DNA from: CAYRHS01 sp964424125
Lineage (GTDB): Bacteria > Actinomycetota > Acidimicrobiia > IMCC26256 > JAOSJL01
DNA: 36,767 bases
Reading direction: 5' to 3'
Assembly (NCBI GenBank): GCA_964424125.1
Contig: CAYRHS010000008.1
Location: 1 to 36,767 of the forward strand
Shown here: positions 15,637 through 23,523 of the stretch, in pieces
How the letters are laid out: the number at the start of each line of letters is the position of its first letter
How positions within the stretch are numbered: the stretch's first letter is position 1
The notes under the pieces: model-generated
The model's database searches: none
Told to the model about the DNA's origin: nothing
The model's input: only the letters and a program-made list of their open reading frames with translations
Program-made: the position numbers and the translations under genes

Positions 15637-18258
15637 GTGGCCGACTATCCGGCGGAGTGGGAATCCGACGTCGTGCTGGCGGACGGGAGCACGGCGCACG
15701 TGCGACCGATCCGGCCCGACGATACCGGTGCGCTACTCGGGCTCTGGTCCCGCCTGTCGGCGGAGTCGATCTACCTCCGCTTCTTCTCCTACATGCCGCG
15801 GCCCTCGGAACGTCAACTCGAAGCGCTCACGAACGTCGACTACACGGACCGGATGGCGTTGGTGGCCGAGCTCGGCAGCGAGCTGGTGGCCGTGGCCCGC
15901 TACGAGCGCCGAGCCAACCCCGCCGAAGCCGAAGTGGCGTTCGTCGTCGAGGACGCCCAACAAGGACGAGGCATCGGGACGATCCTCCTCGAACATCTCG
16001 CCGCAGTCGCGCGCGCGAACGGCGTCTATCGCTTCCTCGCGGACACGCTCCCCGAGAACCGGCGCATGATCGGCGTGTTCCGCGATGCCGGCTGGCACGT
16101 CGACAGCGAGTTCGCCGACGGGCTCGTCTCGTTCTCCTTTCCCATCGACGAGACCGGCGCGTCGTCGGCCTCGGTCGAGGAACGTGGGCGGTCCGCCGAC
16201 GTCCACTCGATCGACCGGCTGTTGCATCCGAGATCCATCGCGGTCATCGGCGCGGGCCGGGAGAGCGGCGTCGGCCACGTGATCTTCCGCAACCTCGTCT
16301 CCGCCGGTTTCGTCGGACCGGTCTATCCGGTGAACGAGGCCGCGGGAGCAGTCGCCGGGACCCGCGCCTACCCCAGCGTGCTCGACGTCCCCGATCGTGT
16401 GGACCTGGCCGTCGTGGCCGTCCCGCGCCGATCCGTTCGTGAGGTCGCGGAAGAGTGCGCACGCAAGGGCGTTGCCGGTCTCGTGGTCGTGACCTCCGGC
16501 TTCGGTGAGGCAAGCGAAGACGGAGCCCGTCTCGAGCGTGACCTCGTCCAGCTCGCACGCCGTCACGGCATGCGGCTGGTCGGACCGAACGCGCTCGGGC
16601 TGATCGATCTGGGTCCCTCGATCCGCATGAACGCCACGTACTCCGCCACGGTGCCGCTGCGAGGACGCGTCGCGCTGATGTCGCAGTCCGGTGGGCTCGG
16701 ACCGGCGATCATCGAGCGCACACGGGCCGTCGACCTCGGGCTGTCGACCTTCGTCTCGGTCGGGAACAAGGCCGACGTGAGCGGCAACGACCTGCTCCAG
16801 TTCTGGGAGCAGGACGACGCCACCGACGTGATCCTGCTGTACCTCGAGTCGTTCGGGAACCCACGCCGGTTCGTGCAAATCGCCCGCCGCGTCGCACGCA
16901 CGAAGCCCATCGTCGCCGTGAGCCCGAAGACCATCACCACCCGGGGCCAGGCCCGCCCAGCCGACACCGGCGAGCTCGCGGTCCGAGACGTCGCCGCCGA
17001 GGCCCTGTTCCAGCAGGCCGGCGTGGTCAGGGTCGACTCGCTCGACCAGCTGCTCGACGTCGCGCTCGTGCTGGCACACCAGCCGCTGCCCACCGGGCTC
17101 GGTCTCGCCGTCGTCGCGAACGCCGGTCGCGAAGCGAACGTCGTGGCCCACACCGCGCGCAGCACCGGATTCGACGTCGCGGAGCCGGTGGAGCTCGCGA
17201 CCGATGCGAGCCCCGGCGACTACGCGACGGCCGTCCGCGAGGCTCGCGCGGACCCCGCCGTCGGCGCCGTGCTCGTGCTCTTCACGTTGCTCCAGACCGA
17301 CGAGCCCGACGCGCTGGAGGAGGCGATCGTGGCGGCAGCCTCGGAGCCGGGGCCACCGGTCATCGCGTCCTTCCTCGGGCGCGGCGGGCGGCTCACGGCC
17401 AGAGGGAGCGAGACCTCCGTGCCCACGTTCGCGTTCCCCGAAGCAGGCGTGGAGGCACTCGCCCGCGTCACGGCCTACGCCGCATGGCGAGCCCGACCGA
17501 TCGGGTCGATCCCGGAGCTCGCCGACGTCGATGTCGATGCGGCCCGCGACGTCGCGGTGGCCTTCGTCGATCGCAACGATGGTGGTGGCCGACTGCCGCC
17601 CGAGGACGGAGTCCGCATCTGCCGCTGTCTCGGCATCCCGACGCTCGAGTCCCGCCGGGTGTGGTCGGCCGGCGAAGCGGCCGAGGCGGCGACAGGCGTG
17701 GGCTTGCCCGTCGCGCTCAAAGCCGCCTCGGAGATGCTCGATCACCGAAGCGACGTCGGGGGTGTGCAGCTCCACCTCCACTCTGCAGAAGCCGTACGGG
17801 CCGCGTGGCAAGCCATCGAACGGCATCTCGGCGACGACATGGGCGGCGCCATCGTCCAACCCATGGCCCCGCAGGGTGTCCAGACGCAGGTGGCCGTGGT
17901 TCAGGACCGGCTCTTCGGCCCGGTGGTGGCCTTCTCGCTCGAGGACCGGATGGCGGAGCTGGTCGAGGACCGTGCCCTCCGTCTCGTCCCCGTCACCGAC
18001 GCCGACGCGCACGACCTCGTTCGCTCACTGCGGCGCTCGCCGATCCTCTTCGGCTATCGCGACGCGCCCCCTGTGGACGTCGAGGCACTCGAGGAGGTCG
18101 TCCTGCGCGTCGGTCGGTTGGCCGACGAGGTCCCCGAGATCTCGCGGCTCGAGCTCGACCCGCTCGTCGTCACCGAGTCGGGCGTCACTGCCGTCGACGC
18201 CAAGGTGCGGGTCACCCCCGCCCCGAGCGGCCCGCTCGCCGAGGTCCGCCATGTGTGA
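15637..18258 (+). CDS. GNAT acetyltransferase fused to NDP-forming acyl-CoA synthetase-like domains (Pat-like)
   Basis: An 873-residue fusion from GTG 15637. Residues 20-170 form a GNAT domain with the acetyl-CoA loop QQGRGIG (108-114). A CoA-binding Rossmann domain follows (SIAVIGAGRESGVGHVIFRNL, about 199-220), then succinyl-CoA-synthetase-like domains (GPNALGLID, MSQSGGLG, VSVGNKADVSGNDLL) and an ATP-grasp domain (about 650-860). In ADP-forming synthetases the phosphohistidine lies in an SHTG motif; here the aligned motif is ADTG (D443), so the histidine is missing. This loss is known in Pat-type protein lysine acetyltransferases, where the synthetase part is regulatory. In E. coli/Salmonella Pat the GNAT domain is C-terminal; here it is N-terminal, as in other bacterial fusions. 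Probable role: acetylation of metabolic enzymes. Confidence 0.85.
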   Translation: MADYPAEWESDVVLADGSTAHVRPIRPDDTGALLGLWSRLSAESIYLRFFSYMPRPSERQLEALTNVDYTDRMALVAELGSELVAVARYERRANPAEAEVAFVVEDAQQGRGIGTILLEHLAAVARANGVYRFLADTLPENRRMIGVFRDAGWHVDSEFADGLVSFSFPIDETGASSASVEERGRSADVHSIDRLLHPRSIAVIGAGRESGVGHVIFRNLVSAGFVGPVYPVNEAAGAVAGTRAYPSVLDVPDRVDLAVVAVPRRSVREVAEECARKGVAGLVVVTSGFGEASEDGARLERDLVQLARRHGMRLVGPNALGLIDLGPSIRMNATYSATVPLRGRVALMSQSGGLGPAIIERTRAVDLGLSTFVSVGNKADVSGNDLLQFWEQDDATDVILLYLESFGNPRRFVQIARRVARTKPIVAVSPKTITTRGQARPADTGELAVRDVAAEALFQQAGVVRVDSLDQLLDVALVLAHQPLPTGLGLAVVANAGREANVVAHTARSTGFDVAEPVELATDASPGDYATAVREARADPAVGAVLVLFTLLQTDEPDALEEAIVAAASEPGPPVIASFLGRGGRLTARGSETSVPTFAFPEAGVEALARVTAYAAWRARPIGSIPELADVDVDAARDVAVAFVDRNDGGGRLPPEDGVRICRCLGIPTLESRRVWSAGEAAEAATGVGLPVALKAASEMLDHRSDVGGVQLHLHSAEAVRAAWQAIERHLGDDMGGAIVQPMAPQGVQTQVAVVQDRLFGPVVAFSLEDRMAELVEDRALRLVPVTDADAHDLVRSLRRSPILFGYRDAPPVDVEALEEVVLRVGRLADEVPEISRLELDPLVVTESGVTAVDAKVRVTPAPSGPLAEVRHV

Positions 18259-18280
18259 GGGGCGGGGCTTCTCGCCCTCA
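18256..18280. terminator. Hairpin joining two convergent stop codons
   Basis: TGAGGGGCG (18256-18264) pairs with CGCCCTCA (18273-18280) with one bulged G and an 8-base loop. The fusion-gene TGA (18256-18258) pairs with the stop of the opposing PhoU/RCK_C gene (18278-18280). Probably a bidirectional terminator. Confidence 0.5.
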
Positions 18281-19528
18281 GACCGACTCTTCGACCCGGA
18301 CGAGCTCGATCTGGCCGGTGTCCTCGTCCTCTCGGACCTGGAACCCGCCGAGCTCGGCAAGCGCCTCGTGGCCCTCGTCGGGACCGGTCGCGACCAGCTC
18401 GTCGCCGGCCGCGAGGCGAACCGAGCCCCGTGGGTGGTACAGCCATCTCCCGGCGTGACGGATGGCGAGCAGGAAGTACCCGGTCTCTGTCTCGATCTGC
18501 GCCTCGGCGACCGTACGCCCGTCGAGCGGAGACCCGGGGGCGATCGGCACCCGGACGATCACCTCGTCGGTCTCACCCAGCGCGACCGCGAGGATCGGAT
18601 GCAGCTCCTCTCCCTTCTCGACGAGCCACACCATCTGCTGTGCCGAATCGCCGAGCGTCTCGGCCGCTTGCCCGAGATGCAGCAACCCACGGAGCGGCGC
18701 GGGGTCGATCGTGTCGATCGCCGCCCGCAGCACCCAGATCTCGAGACGTTCCTTCATCTCGTCGAGGCGGTCCTCGAGACGGATCACCTCCGCGGCCAGC
18801 CCCTGGTCCTTGAAGAGGAGCGCGGAGTACGCGAGACCGACGCTGACCTCGGAGAGGTTCTTCATCTCCACGAGCACGTCCACGGCCCGGTCGAGGTCGG
18901 TGATCGCGGGCTCCTCGCCGACCGTCGGCAGCTCCCAGGGAGGCGCGTCGGCGAGCTCCCGCAACCGCTCGACGCCTGCGGCGGCGCCCTGGAGGATCAG
19001 CACGTCGTCGGCGACGAGCGTGTCCTCGCCGTGGGGGTCGATGAGCCATTCCTTTCCCCGCCGGATCGCGACGACCCGCATCCCCACCTCGATGGGAAGC
19101 TCCAGGTCGCCGAGCGAGGTGCCGGCCATCGCCGACCCGTCGCGCACCCGAACCCTGTGCGAGACCTCCTCGGCCGTCGCGAGGTCGGCCACGAGCCCCG
19201 CCGGGATGCCGAGGTGGCGCGTCACGATGCGCGAGATGTCGACCGCCGCGTTGCCCATGCGCTCGATTGCGGAGACGAGCTGGAGCACGCTCGACATCTG
19301 CTCGGCGTCGCGAGGTGAGCGCGCGGCGAGGACGCACACTTCGCGCATCTCGTGGACGAGCTCGGTCAGGCGCTCCTCGAGCTCCTCGACTTCCGCGGCC
19401 ATCCGCGCGTCATCGAAGAAGATGGCCGCGTACGCCAGGTCGACCATGAGCTCGGAGGTGTCCTTCACCTCCGAGAGCATGGTCTTGAGGTTCCGAGGCC
19501 TGTCGTCGTCGCTTCGAGTACCGGTCAC
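18278..19528 (-). CDS. Duplicated PhoU-RCK_C (TrkA-C) regulatory protein
   Basis: A 416-residue cytoplasmic protein with two tandem copies of a PhoU-like helical bundle plus an RCK_C (TrkA C-terminal) domain: PhoU 12-107, RCK_C 122-192, PhoU 213-312, RCK_C 320-397. The repeat is plain in the sequence: VKDTSELMVDLAYAAIFFDD matches MKNLSEVSVGLAYSALLFKD. RCK_C domains bind small ligands and gate cation channels or transporters; PhoU folds regulate transporters. GTG 19528 overlaps the TGA of the upstream MgtE-like gene (GTGA), so the two are translationally coupled. A regulatory subunit of that transporter is the likeliest role. No membrane segment is present. Confidence 0.85.
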   Translation of the reverse strand: MTGTRSDDDRPRNLKTMLSEVKDTSELMVDLAYAAIFFDDARMAAEVEELEERLTELVHEMREVCVLAARSPRDAEQMSSVLQLVSAIERMGNAAVDISRIVTRHLGIPAGLVADLATAEEVSHRVRVRDGSAMAGTSLGDLELPIEVGMRVVAIRRGKEWLIDPHGEDTLVADDVLILQGAAAGVERLRELADAPPWELPTVGEEPAITDLDRAVDVLVEMKNLSEVSVGLAYSALLFKDQGLAAEVIRLEDRLDEMKERLEIWVLRAAIDTIDPAPLRGLLHLGQAAETLGDSAQQMVWLVEKGEELHPILAVALGETDEVIVRVPIAPGSPLDGRTVAEAQIETETGYFLLAIRHAGRWLYHPRGSVRLAAGDELVATGPDEGHEALAELGGFQVREDEDTGQIELVRVEESV

Positions 19529-20757
19529 GTCAATCCCAAGAGGACCAGGGCCAGGATAAGCGAGAACGCGCCCACGAGGTCCGAGCACGCGGTGACCACC
19601 GGGATTCCGGAGTTGTCGGGATTCACGCCCAGCCGGTAGGTGAGGGTGGCCGCGCCGAAGGCGATCCCGATCCCGACCGTCGTCGCCAGCAGCCCGGCGA
19701 TGAGCGAGACGCCGACCACCTGGAGGCTCCCCGGGCTCGACAGGTCGGCCACGGCCGCCACGACGTCGGCGGCGACGCCCAGCACTGCGAAGATCGGCAG
19801 GGCCAGCGCGTACACGAGTGCCACGTCCTCGGCGACGGGGCGGAGCGAGAGCCGGTCGGGCTCGAGGAGACCGAGGTGGAGCTTGCTGGCCACGCGGGCG
19901 CTGAGGATGCTGGCCAACGATCCGATGAGGGCGAGCAGCGGCGGGAGCAGCACCAGCAGGGCCGGGTAGGTGAAGAACGACTCGAGCCGGGACTGGATCG
20001 TTACGCCCGCGATGAGGCTGATGGAGCCCGCGACCACGAGGATCGGTAGCGACTCGACGACGAGCTCGTGGACCAGCGGCAGACGGGTCCGGAGACCCCA
20101 GCCGAGGAGCGCGAGCGCGCTCAGCGCCGCGACGATCGCGACGACGGGCGTCACCCAGCTGATCCCCACCAGCAGCGTCGCCAGGAACAGGCTCGGAAGC
20201 GTGAGCACGTCACCGGCGGCGGTGACGATCGGGGCCTCGACGTTGTCCGGGTCCCACCCTCGCCGGACGCTCAGCTCGGCCATGCCGACAGCGATCGCGA
20301 GCAGCGCGAACGACGGCAGCAGACCACCGAGCACCGAGATGACGACGAAGTCGGTGACCGACATCGTGTCGGCGACGCCGAACGCCTCTGCCACCAGCTT
20401 GGCGAGGAACGCGTTCACCAGCGACAACGCCACCGACAGGACGATCGCCGCGACCAGGTTCTGGCCGACGAGGGTGTCGGTTCGGCGCGACAGCCGGAAC
20501 GTGCCGGTGTGGATGGACGTCCCCAGCCGGCTGCCGAGGGCTCCGAAGACGTTGCCGCGCATCCCCACCGCGGCGGGGACGAGGACGAGGAGGCCGGGGA
20601 GCCTCTCGAGCGTCCCCGTCAGCGCACCGAGCGTCAGCCCGGCGAGCAGTCCCGTCGCCGTGGAGATCGAGAGCGCGACGAAGCCCGCCCGGACACCGGC
20701 GGGGTCCGAACGTACGAGCGCGACGAAGCGCGCGGGAACACGGGCCAGGGTGCGCAT
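19525..20757 (-). CDS. MgtE/SLC41-like divalent cation transporter with duplicated membrane domain
   Basis: A 410-residue integral membrane protein of about ten helices with no cytoplasmic N or CBS domain. It holds two MgtE integral-membrane domains in tandem. Half one (about 25-215) has LVPAAVGMRGNVFGALGSRLG and DPDNVEAPIVTAAGDVLTL. Half two (about 225-405) has LLPPLLALIGSLASILSARV and NPDNSGIPVVTACSDLVGA. The P(A/P)..G..G(N/S) and DPDN.(E/S).P.VTA..D motifs line the Mg2+ pathway in MgtE. This resembles eukaryotic SLC41 carriers, which also have two fused halves. Loss of the CBS gate and coupling to a PhoU/RCK_C protein suggest that regulation has moved to a separate subunit. The transported ion (Mg2+ or another) is inferred. 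Confidence 0.88.
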   Translation of the reverse strand: MRTLARVPARFVALVRSDPAGVRAGFVALSISTATGLLAGLTLGALTGTLERLPGLLVLVPAAVGMRGNVFGALGSRLGTSIHTGTFRLSRRTDTLVGQNLVAAIVLSVALSLVNAFLAKLVAEAFGVADTMSVTDFVVISVLGGLLPSFALLAIAVGMAELSVRRGWDPDNVEAPIVTAAGDVLTLPSLFLATLLVGISWVTPVVAIVAALSALALLGWGLRTRLPLVHELVVESLPILVVAGSISLIAGVTIQSRLESFFTYPALLVLLPPLLALIGSLASILSARVASKLHLGLLEPDRLSLRPVAEDVALVYALALPIFAVLGVAADVVAAVADLSSPGSLQVVGVSLIAGLLATTVGIGIAFGAATLTYRLGVNPDNSGIPVVTACSDLVGAFSLILALVLLGLT

Positions 20758-20868
20758 GACGATCTCGGTGGTTCGGCCACGGCTCCTCCGCGGTCGGGAC
20801 GCCCCAGGGCTCGCGGGGCGCGTTCAGCGTAGCCGCCGTCGTCGACAGAACGGCGGAAGCGACATCCG

Positions 20869-21342
20869 TCAGGCAGCCACTCCGAGAGGCCCCTCCGCCG
20901 TTGCGGGTGTGCGTTCCAGCCGCCGGTACACGATCAGCAGCACGACCGCGACGAGCGGTTGCAGGATGTCGCTCGGGAGCGCCCAGACGTTGTTCACGGC
21001 GGTGTTGTCGTGCGCGACCCACTGCATGACGTGGCCGATGGCATCTCCCCAGTACCCGATCGCGAGCACGATCACCGCCGCGGTCATGAAGCTGCCGCGC
21101 TTCCAGAGGCAGAGCACGCCGACGGTGCCCAGCGCGATGTCACCCCAGCCGACCTCCCACTGGAACATGCTTGGCGTGTACCCGATGTCCGCAGCCACGT
21201 CGGTCGAGTTGGGACCGATGTGCCCGATCCCGCCGAGGATCGAGAACGCCCCTCCGGCCACGAGGAACCACAGCAACCAGAGCTCGACCACGCGGCGGGT
21301 CGTACGCCGGTTCGGCTTCCGATCCACGAAGGTGTGGATCAC
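20869..21342 (-). CDS. Small four-helix membrane protein (DUF6790-like)
   Basis: A 157-residue membrane protein from GTG 21342. After a basic start (DRKPNRRTTRR) it has about four hydrophobic helices: WLLWFLVAGGAFSILGGIGH; around EVGWGDIALGTVGVL; SFMTAAVIVLAIGYWGDAIGH; and DILQPLVAVVLLIVYRRLE. Repeated Gly-His pairs (GGIGHIG, DAIGHVMQW) and FQWEVGWGDIALG recall the uncharacterised DUF6790 family; that match is tentative and no function is known. The GTG overlaps the stop of a 15-codon hydrophobic ORF (21339-21386) that has the only good ribosome site, so this gene may depend on translational coupling. Confidence 0.7.
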   Translation of the reverse strand: MIHTFVDRKPNRRTTRRVVELWLLWFLVAGGAFSILGGIGHIGPNSTDVAADIGYTPSMFQWEVGWGDIALGTVGVLCLWKRGSFMTAAVIVLAIGYWGDAIGHVMQWVAHDNTAVNNVWALPSDILQPLVAVVLLIVYRRLERTPATAEGPLGVAA

Positions 21343-21386
21343 GGACCGGCCAGCAGCACGATCCAGACGGCGACGAAGTAGCCCAC
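21339..21386 (-). CDS. Possible 15-residue hydrophobic small protein or leader peptide
   Basis: On the minus strand, GGGAGG lies six to seven bases before GTG 21386, which opens the short frame VGYFVAVWIVLLAGP and a TGA. The TGA overlaps the GTG of the membrane protein downstream (GTGA). In the downstream gene's own frame the same stretch is Arg-rich and unlike a protein start, so the ribosome site seems to serve this short ORF. It could be a tiny membrane subunit or only a coupling device. Real translation is unproven. Confidence 0.4.
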   Translation of the reverse strand: MGYFVAVWIVLLAGP

Positions 21387-21461
21387 GACGATCCTCCCGC
21401 ACCGGGGTTCCGTCGTTGATCGGCAGGTGGGCCGGCGCCTTGAGACCCGCGGCAGGCCTCG

Positions 21462-23459
21462 CTAGGACAGCGGGATCCAGGCTTCGTCGGCCAGCGTGTC
21501 GACGTTGTTCGCGAGCAAGCCAGCGTCGGAGAGCGTGAACAGCGTGTCGTCGACGACCAGCGAACGCTGGATCGGCACTGCAGCCGGCCAGTCGGCTCCT
21601 TGCGCGTCCGGGTGGGACACCGTGGCCCGTTGGACGATGCCCTCGGCACGGTCGATCCCGAGCACGACTGCCGACGCGGAGTAGCCGAGGTCGTAGCGCT
21701 GCACCGGGACGACCGTGAGGCCCTCCCAGTACAGGAACGCGTGGTGGTCGAACTCGACCGCCGACTCGCCCGAGCCGAGCGAGCGCTGGTCGATCCGCTC
21801 TGGCGCCGATGGGTCGGAGACGTCGAAGAGCGACACCTGCGAGCCGAGGCGACGGCCCTCCTCGGTGGCGTCCTGGCCCACACCGATGAGCAATCCGTGG
21901 CCGATCGGGTGGAGGTACGCGGAATAGCCGAGGATCTTCAGCTCGCCGACGACCCGCGGATCGGTCGGGTCCGAGAAATCCACGGTGTAGAGCGGATCGG
22001 TCTGGCGGAACGTCACGACGTAGCCGACGTCGCCCAGGAAGCGCACCGACTGGATCTGCTCGCCCCGGCCGAGCCCACCGACCCGGCCGACCTCGACGAG
22101 CGCGCCGTCCTGCTCGGCGAGGACGGTGACGAAGCTCTCGGAGGCGCTCTCGACGTCCTCGACGTCGCCGACGAACCCGAATGCGTCCTCGGTCGAGGCC
22201 ACCCGGAGGAACCCGTCGTGCTCCGACATCGCGAACTGGTTCAGCAGCTCGCCGCGGACCTCGCCGGACGCCAGGTACTCGGCGGCACCGGATCCCGTCA
22301 GGTCGAAGGCGTGGATGTGCGTGCGTTCGTCCATCGACCGGCTGTGCTCGGCGAGCGCCGCGGGGTCGAACCACTCGTTGGTGGCCACGTAGAGGCGCGT
22401 CGACGACGCGTAGACGAGCTCGCCGTCGCTCAGCACCGCCGTCGACTCGTCCGGGGCGAGGCCCTCGGTCGGGTCGAGGCTGAGGACCGTGAGGCTGCCG
22501 AAACCGGAGAACTCCGGTGGCCGCTGCACCGACTGGCAGTCCGCGAGCGGGCCGCTCGCCACAATCTCACCGTCGGCTTCGAGCACGAAGGACGGGAGCC
22601 AGTCGTCGATCGTCGAGCGCCGCACGATCTCGCGATTGGCAGCCTCGACCTCACGTTCGCTCGCGGCGAGGAGCTCGGTGCCGAGAGACTCGGGAAGTGT
22701 CGATGCGTCCGGGTAGGTGAACTCGAGTGAGGGCGCGGGCGACGAGACGACCACGTGGACCCGGCCGTCGATCGTCCTCGCCGAGACCATGCGACCCTCG
22801 ACATCGAGATGCTCGAGCACGGACAGCTGACCGGGGTCCGAGACGTCGACCAGGGTGAGGGTGAGCGTCCCCATTCCCGGGGGCAGGACGCGATCCTCGA
22901 CCATGGCCGCCGCCAGCGGCCCGGGTTCCTCGCTCATGACGAGCAGCCGGTCGCCGACGAGCAGGAGCTGGCTCACGTACCCGTCGAGGTCGAGCGAGTC
23001 GAGGACACGCGGATCATCTCCGGCCGTGACCGCGTGGAGCTTCGAGCCCGCGACGGCGAAGATCGTCTCGCCGTCGGTCTTGACGAGGTCGGGCTCGTCG
23101 ATCCCGGCCTCCTGCACGTTGGTGGTCGAGAAGTCGTCACCCGCCGTCTGTCCTTCCGCCCGTTGCGCTTCCACTGCACCCGGTGCCTCGGCGAGGGTGT
23201 CGCCCGCCGGCGAGGCGACGTCCGACGCGGCCGCGTAACCGCTGCTCCCCAGGCCCCACGGCCCGACGCGCTCCAGTGCCTCGCCCTGGAGGTGGTCGAG
23301 CAGGTCGTCGCAGGCGTCGAAGGGTGTGAGCCGTCCCGCGAGCACGAGCTCGCTGGGAAGCCGGCTGCTCCCGGGCCCGGCGTCGCTCTCACCGCCGGCA
23401 CATGCGTAGAGCGCCAGGGCGAGCACGACGACGATGGCGAACGAGGTCCGGCGGCGCAT
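21462..23459 (-). CDS. Secreted beta-propeller lipoprotein (Beta_propel family)
   Basis: A 665-residue exported protein. Residues 1-19 are a type II signal peptide with lipobox LYAC (C20). It belongs to the secreted beta-propeller family found in actinobacteria and archaea. The family's most recognisable segment, FSTTNVQEAGIDEPDLVKTDG, lies near residue 105 and is followed by repeated blades such as IFAVAGSKLHAV, RLYVATNEWF, VRFLGDVGYVVTFRQTDPLYTVD and YSAYLHPIGHGLLIGVGQD. GAGGAG seven bases before ATG 23459 is a good ribosome site. No enzymatic residues are recognised, and the function of the family is unknown. It lies 64 bases downstream of dnaE2 in the same direction; no link to the SOS response is evident. 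Confidence 0.88.
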   Translation of the reverse strand: MRRRTSFAIVVVLALALYACAGGESDAGPGSSRLPSELVLAGRLTPFDACDDLLDHLQGEALERVGPWGLGSSGYAAASDVASPAGDTLAEAPGAVEAQRAEGQTAGDDFSTTNVQEAGIDEPDLVKTDGETIFAVAGSKLHAVTAGDDPRVLDSLDLDGYVSQLLLVGDRLLVMSEEPGPLAAAMVEDRVLPPGMGTLTLTLVDVSDPGQLSVLEHLDVEGRMVSARTIDGRVHVVVSSPAPSLEFTYPDASTLPESLGTELLAASEREVEAANREIVRRSTIDDWLPSFVLEADGEIVASGPLADCQSVQRPPEFSGFGSLTVLSLDPTEGLAPDESTAVLSDGELVYASSTRLYVATNEWFDPAALAEHSRSMDERTHIHAFDLTGSGAAEYLASGEVRGELLNQFAMSEHDGFLRVASTEDAFGFVGDVEDVESASESFVTVLAEQDGALVEVGRVGGLGRGEQIQSVRFLGDVGYVVTFRQTDPLYTVDFSDPTDPRVVGELKILGYSAYLHPIGHGLLIGVGQDATEEGRRLGSQVSLFDVSDPSAPERIDQRSLGSGESAVEFDHHAFLYWEGLTVVPVQRYDLGYSASAVVLGIDRAEGIVQRATVSHPDAQGADWPAAVPIQRSLVVDDTLFTLSDAGLLANNVDTLADEAWIPLS

Positions 23460-23523
23460 GACCCACTCCTCGGTCGGCGTTCCGTGGAGTAGGACGTGCC
23501 CGGCGCGCTTCCGGTTCCGGGAT

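Noticed and set aside
15733..18012. Very long open frame on the minus strand (over 750 codons)
   Set aside because: It is the antisense shadow of the GNAT/synthetase fusion. High GC content removes stop codons from other frames, and its translation shows no family motifs.
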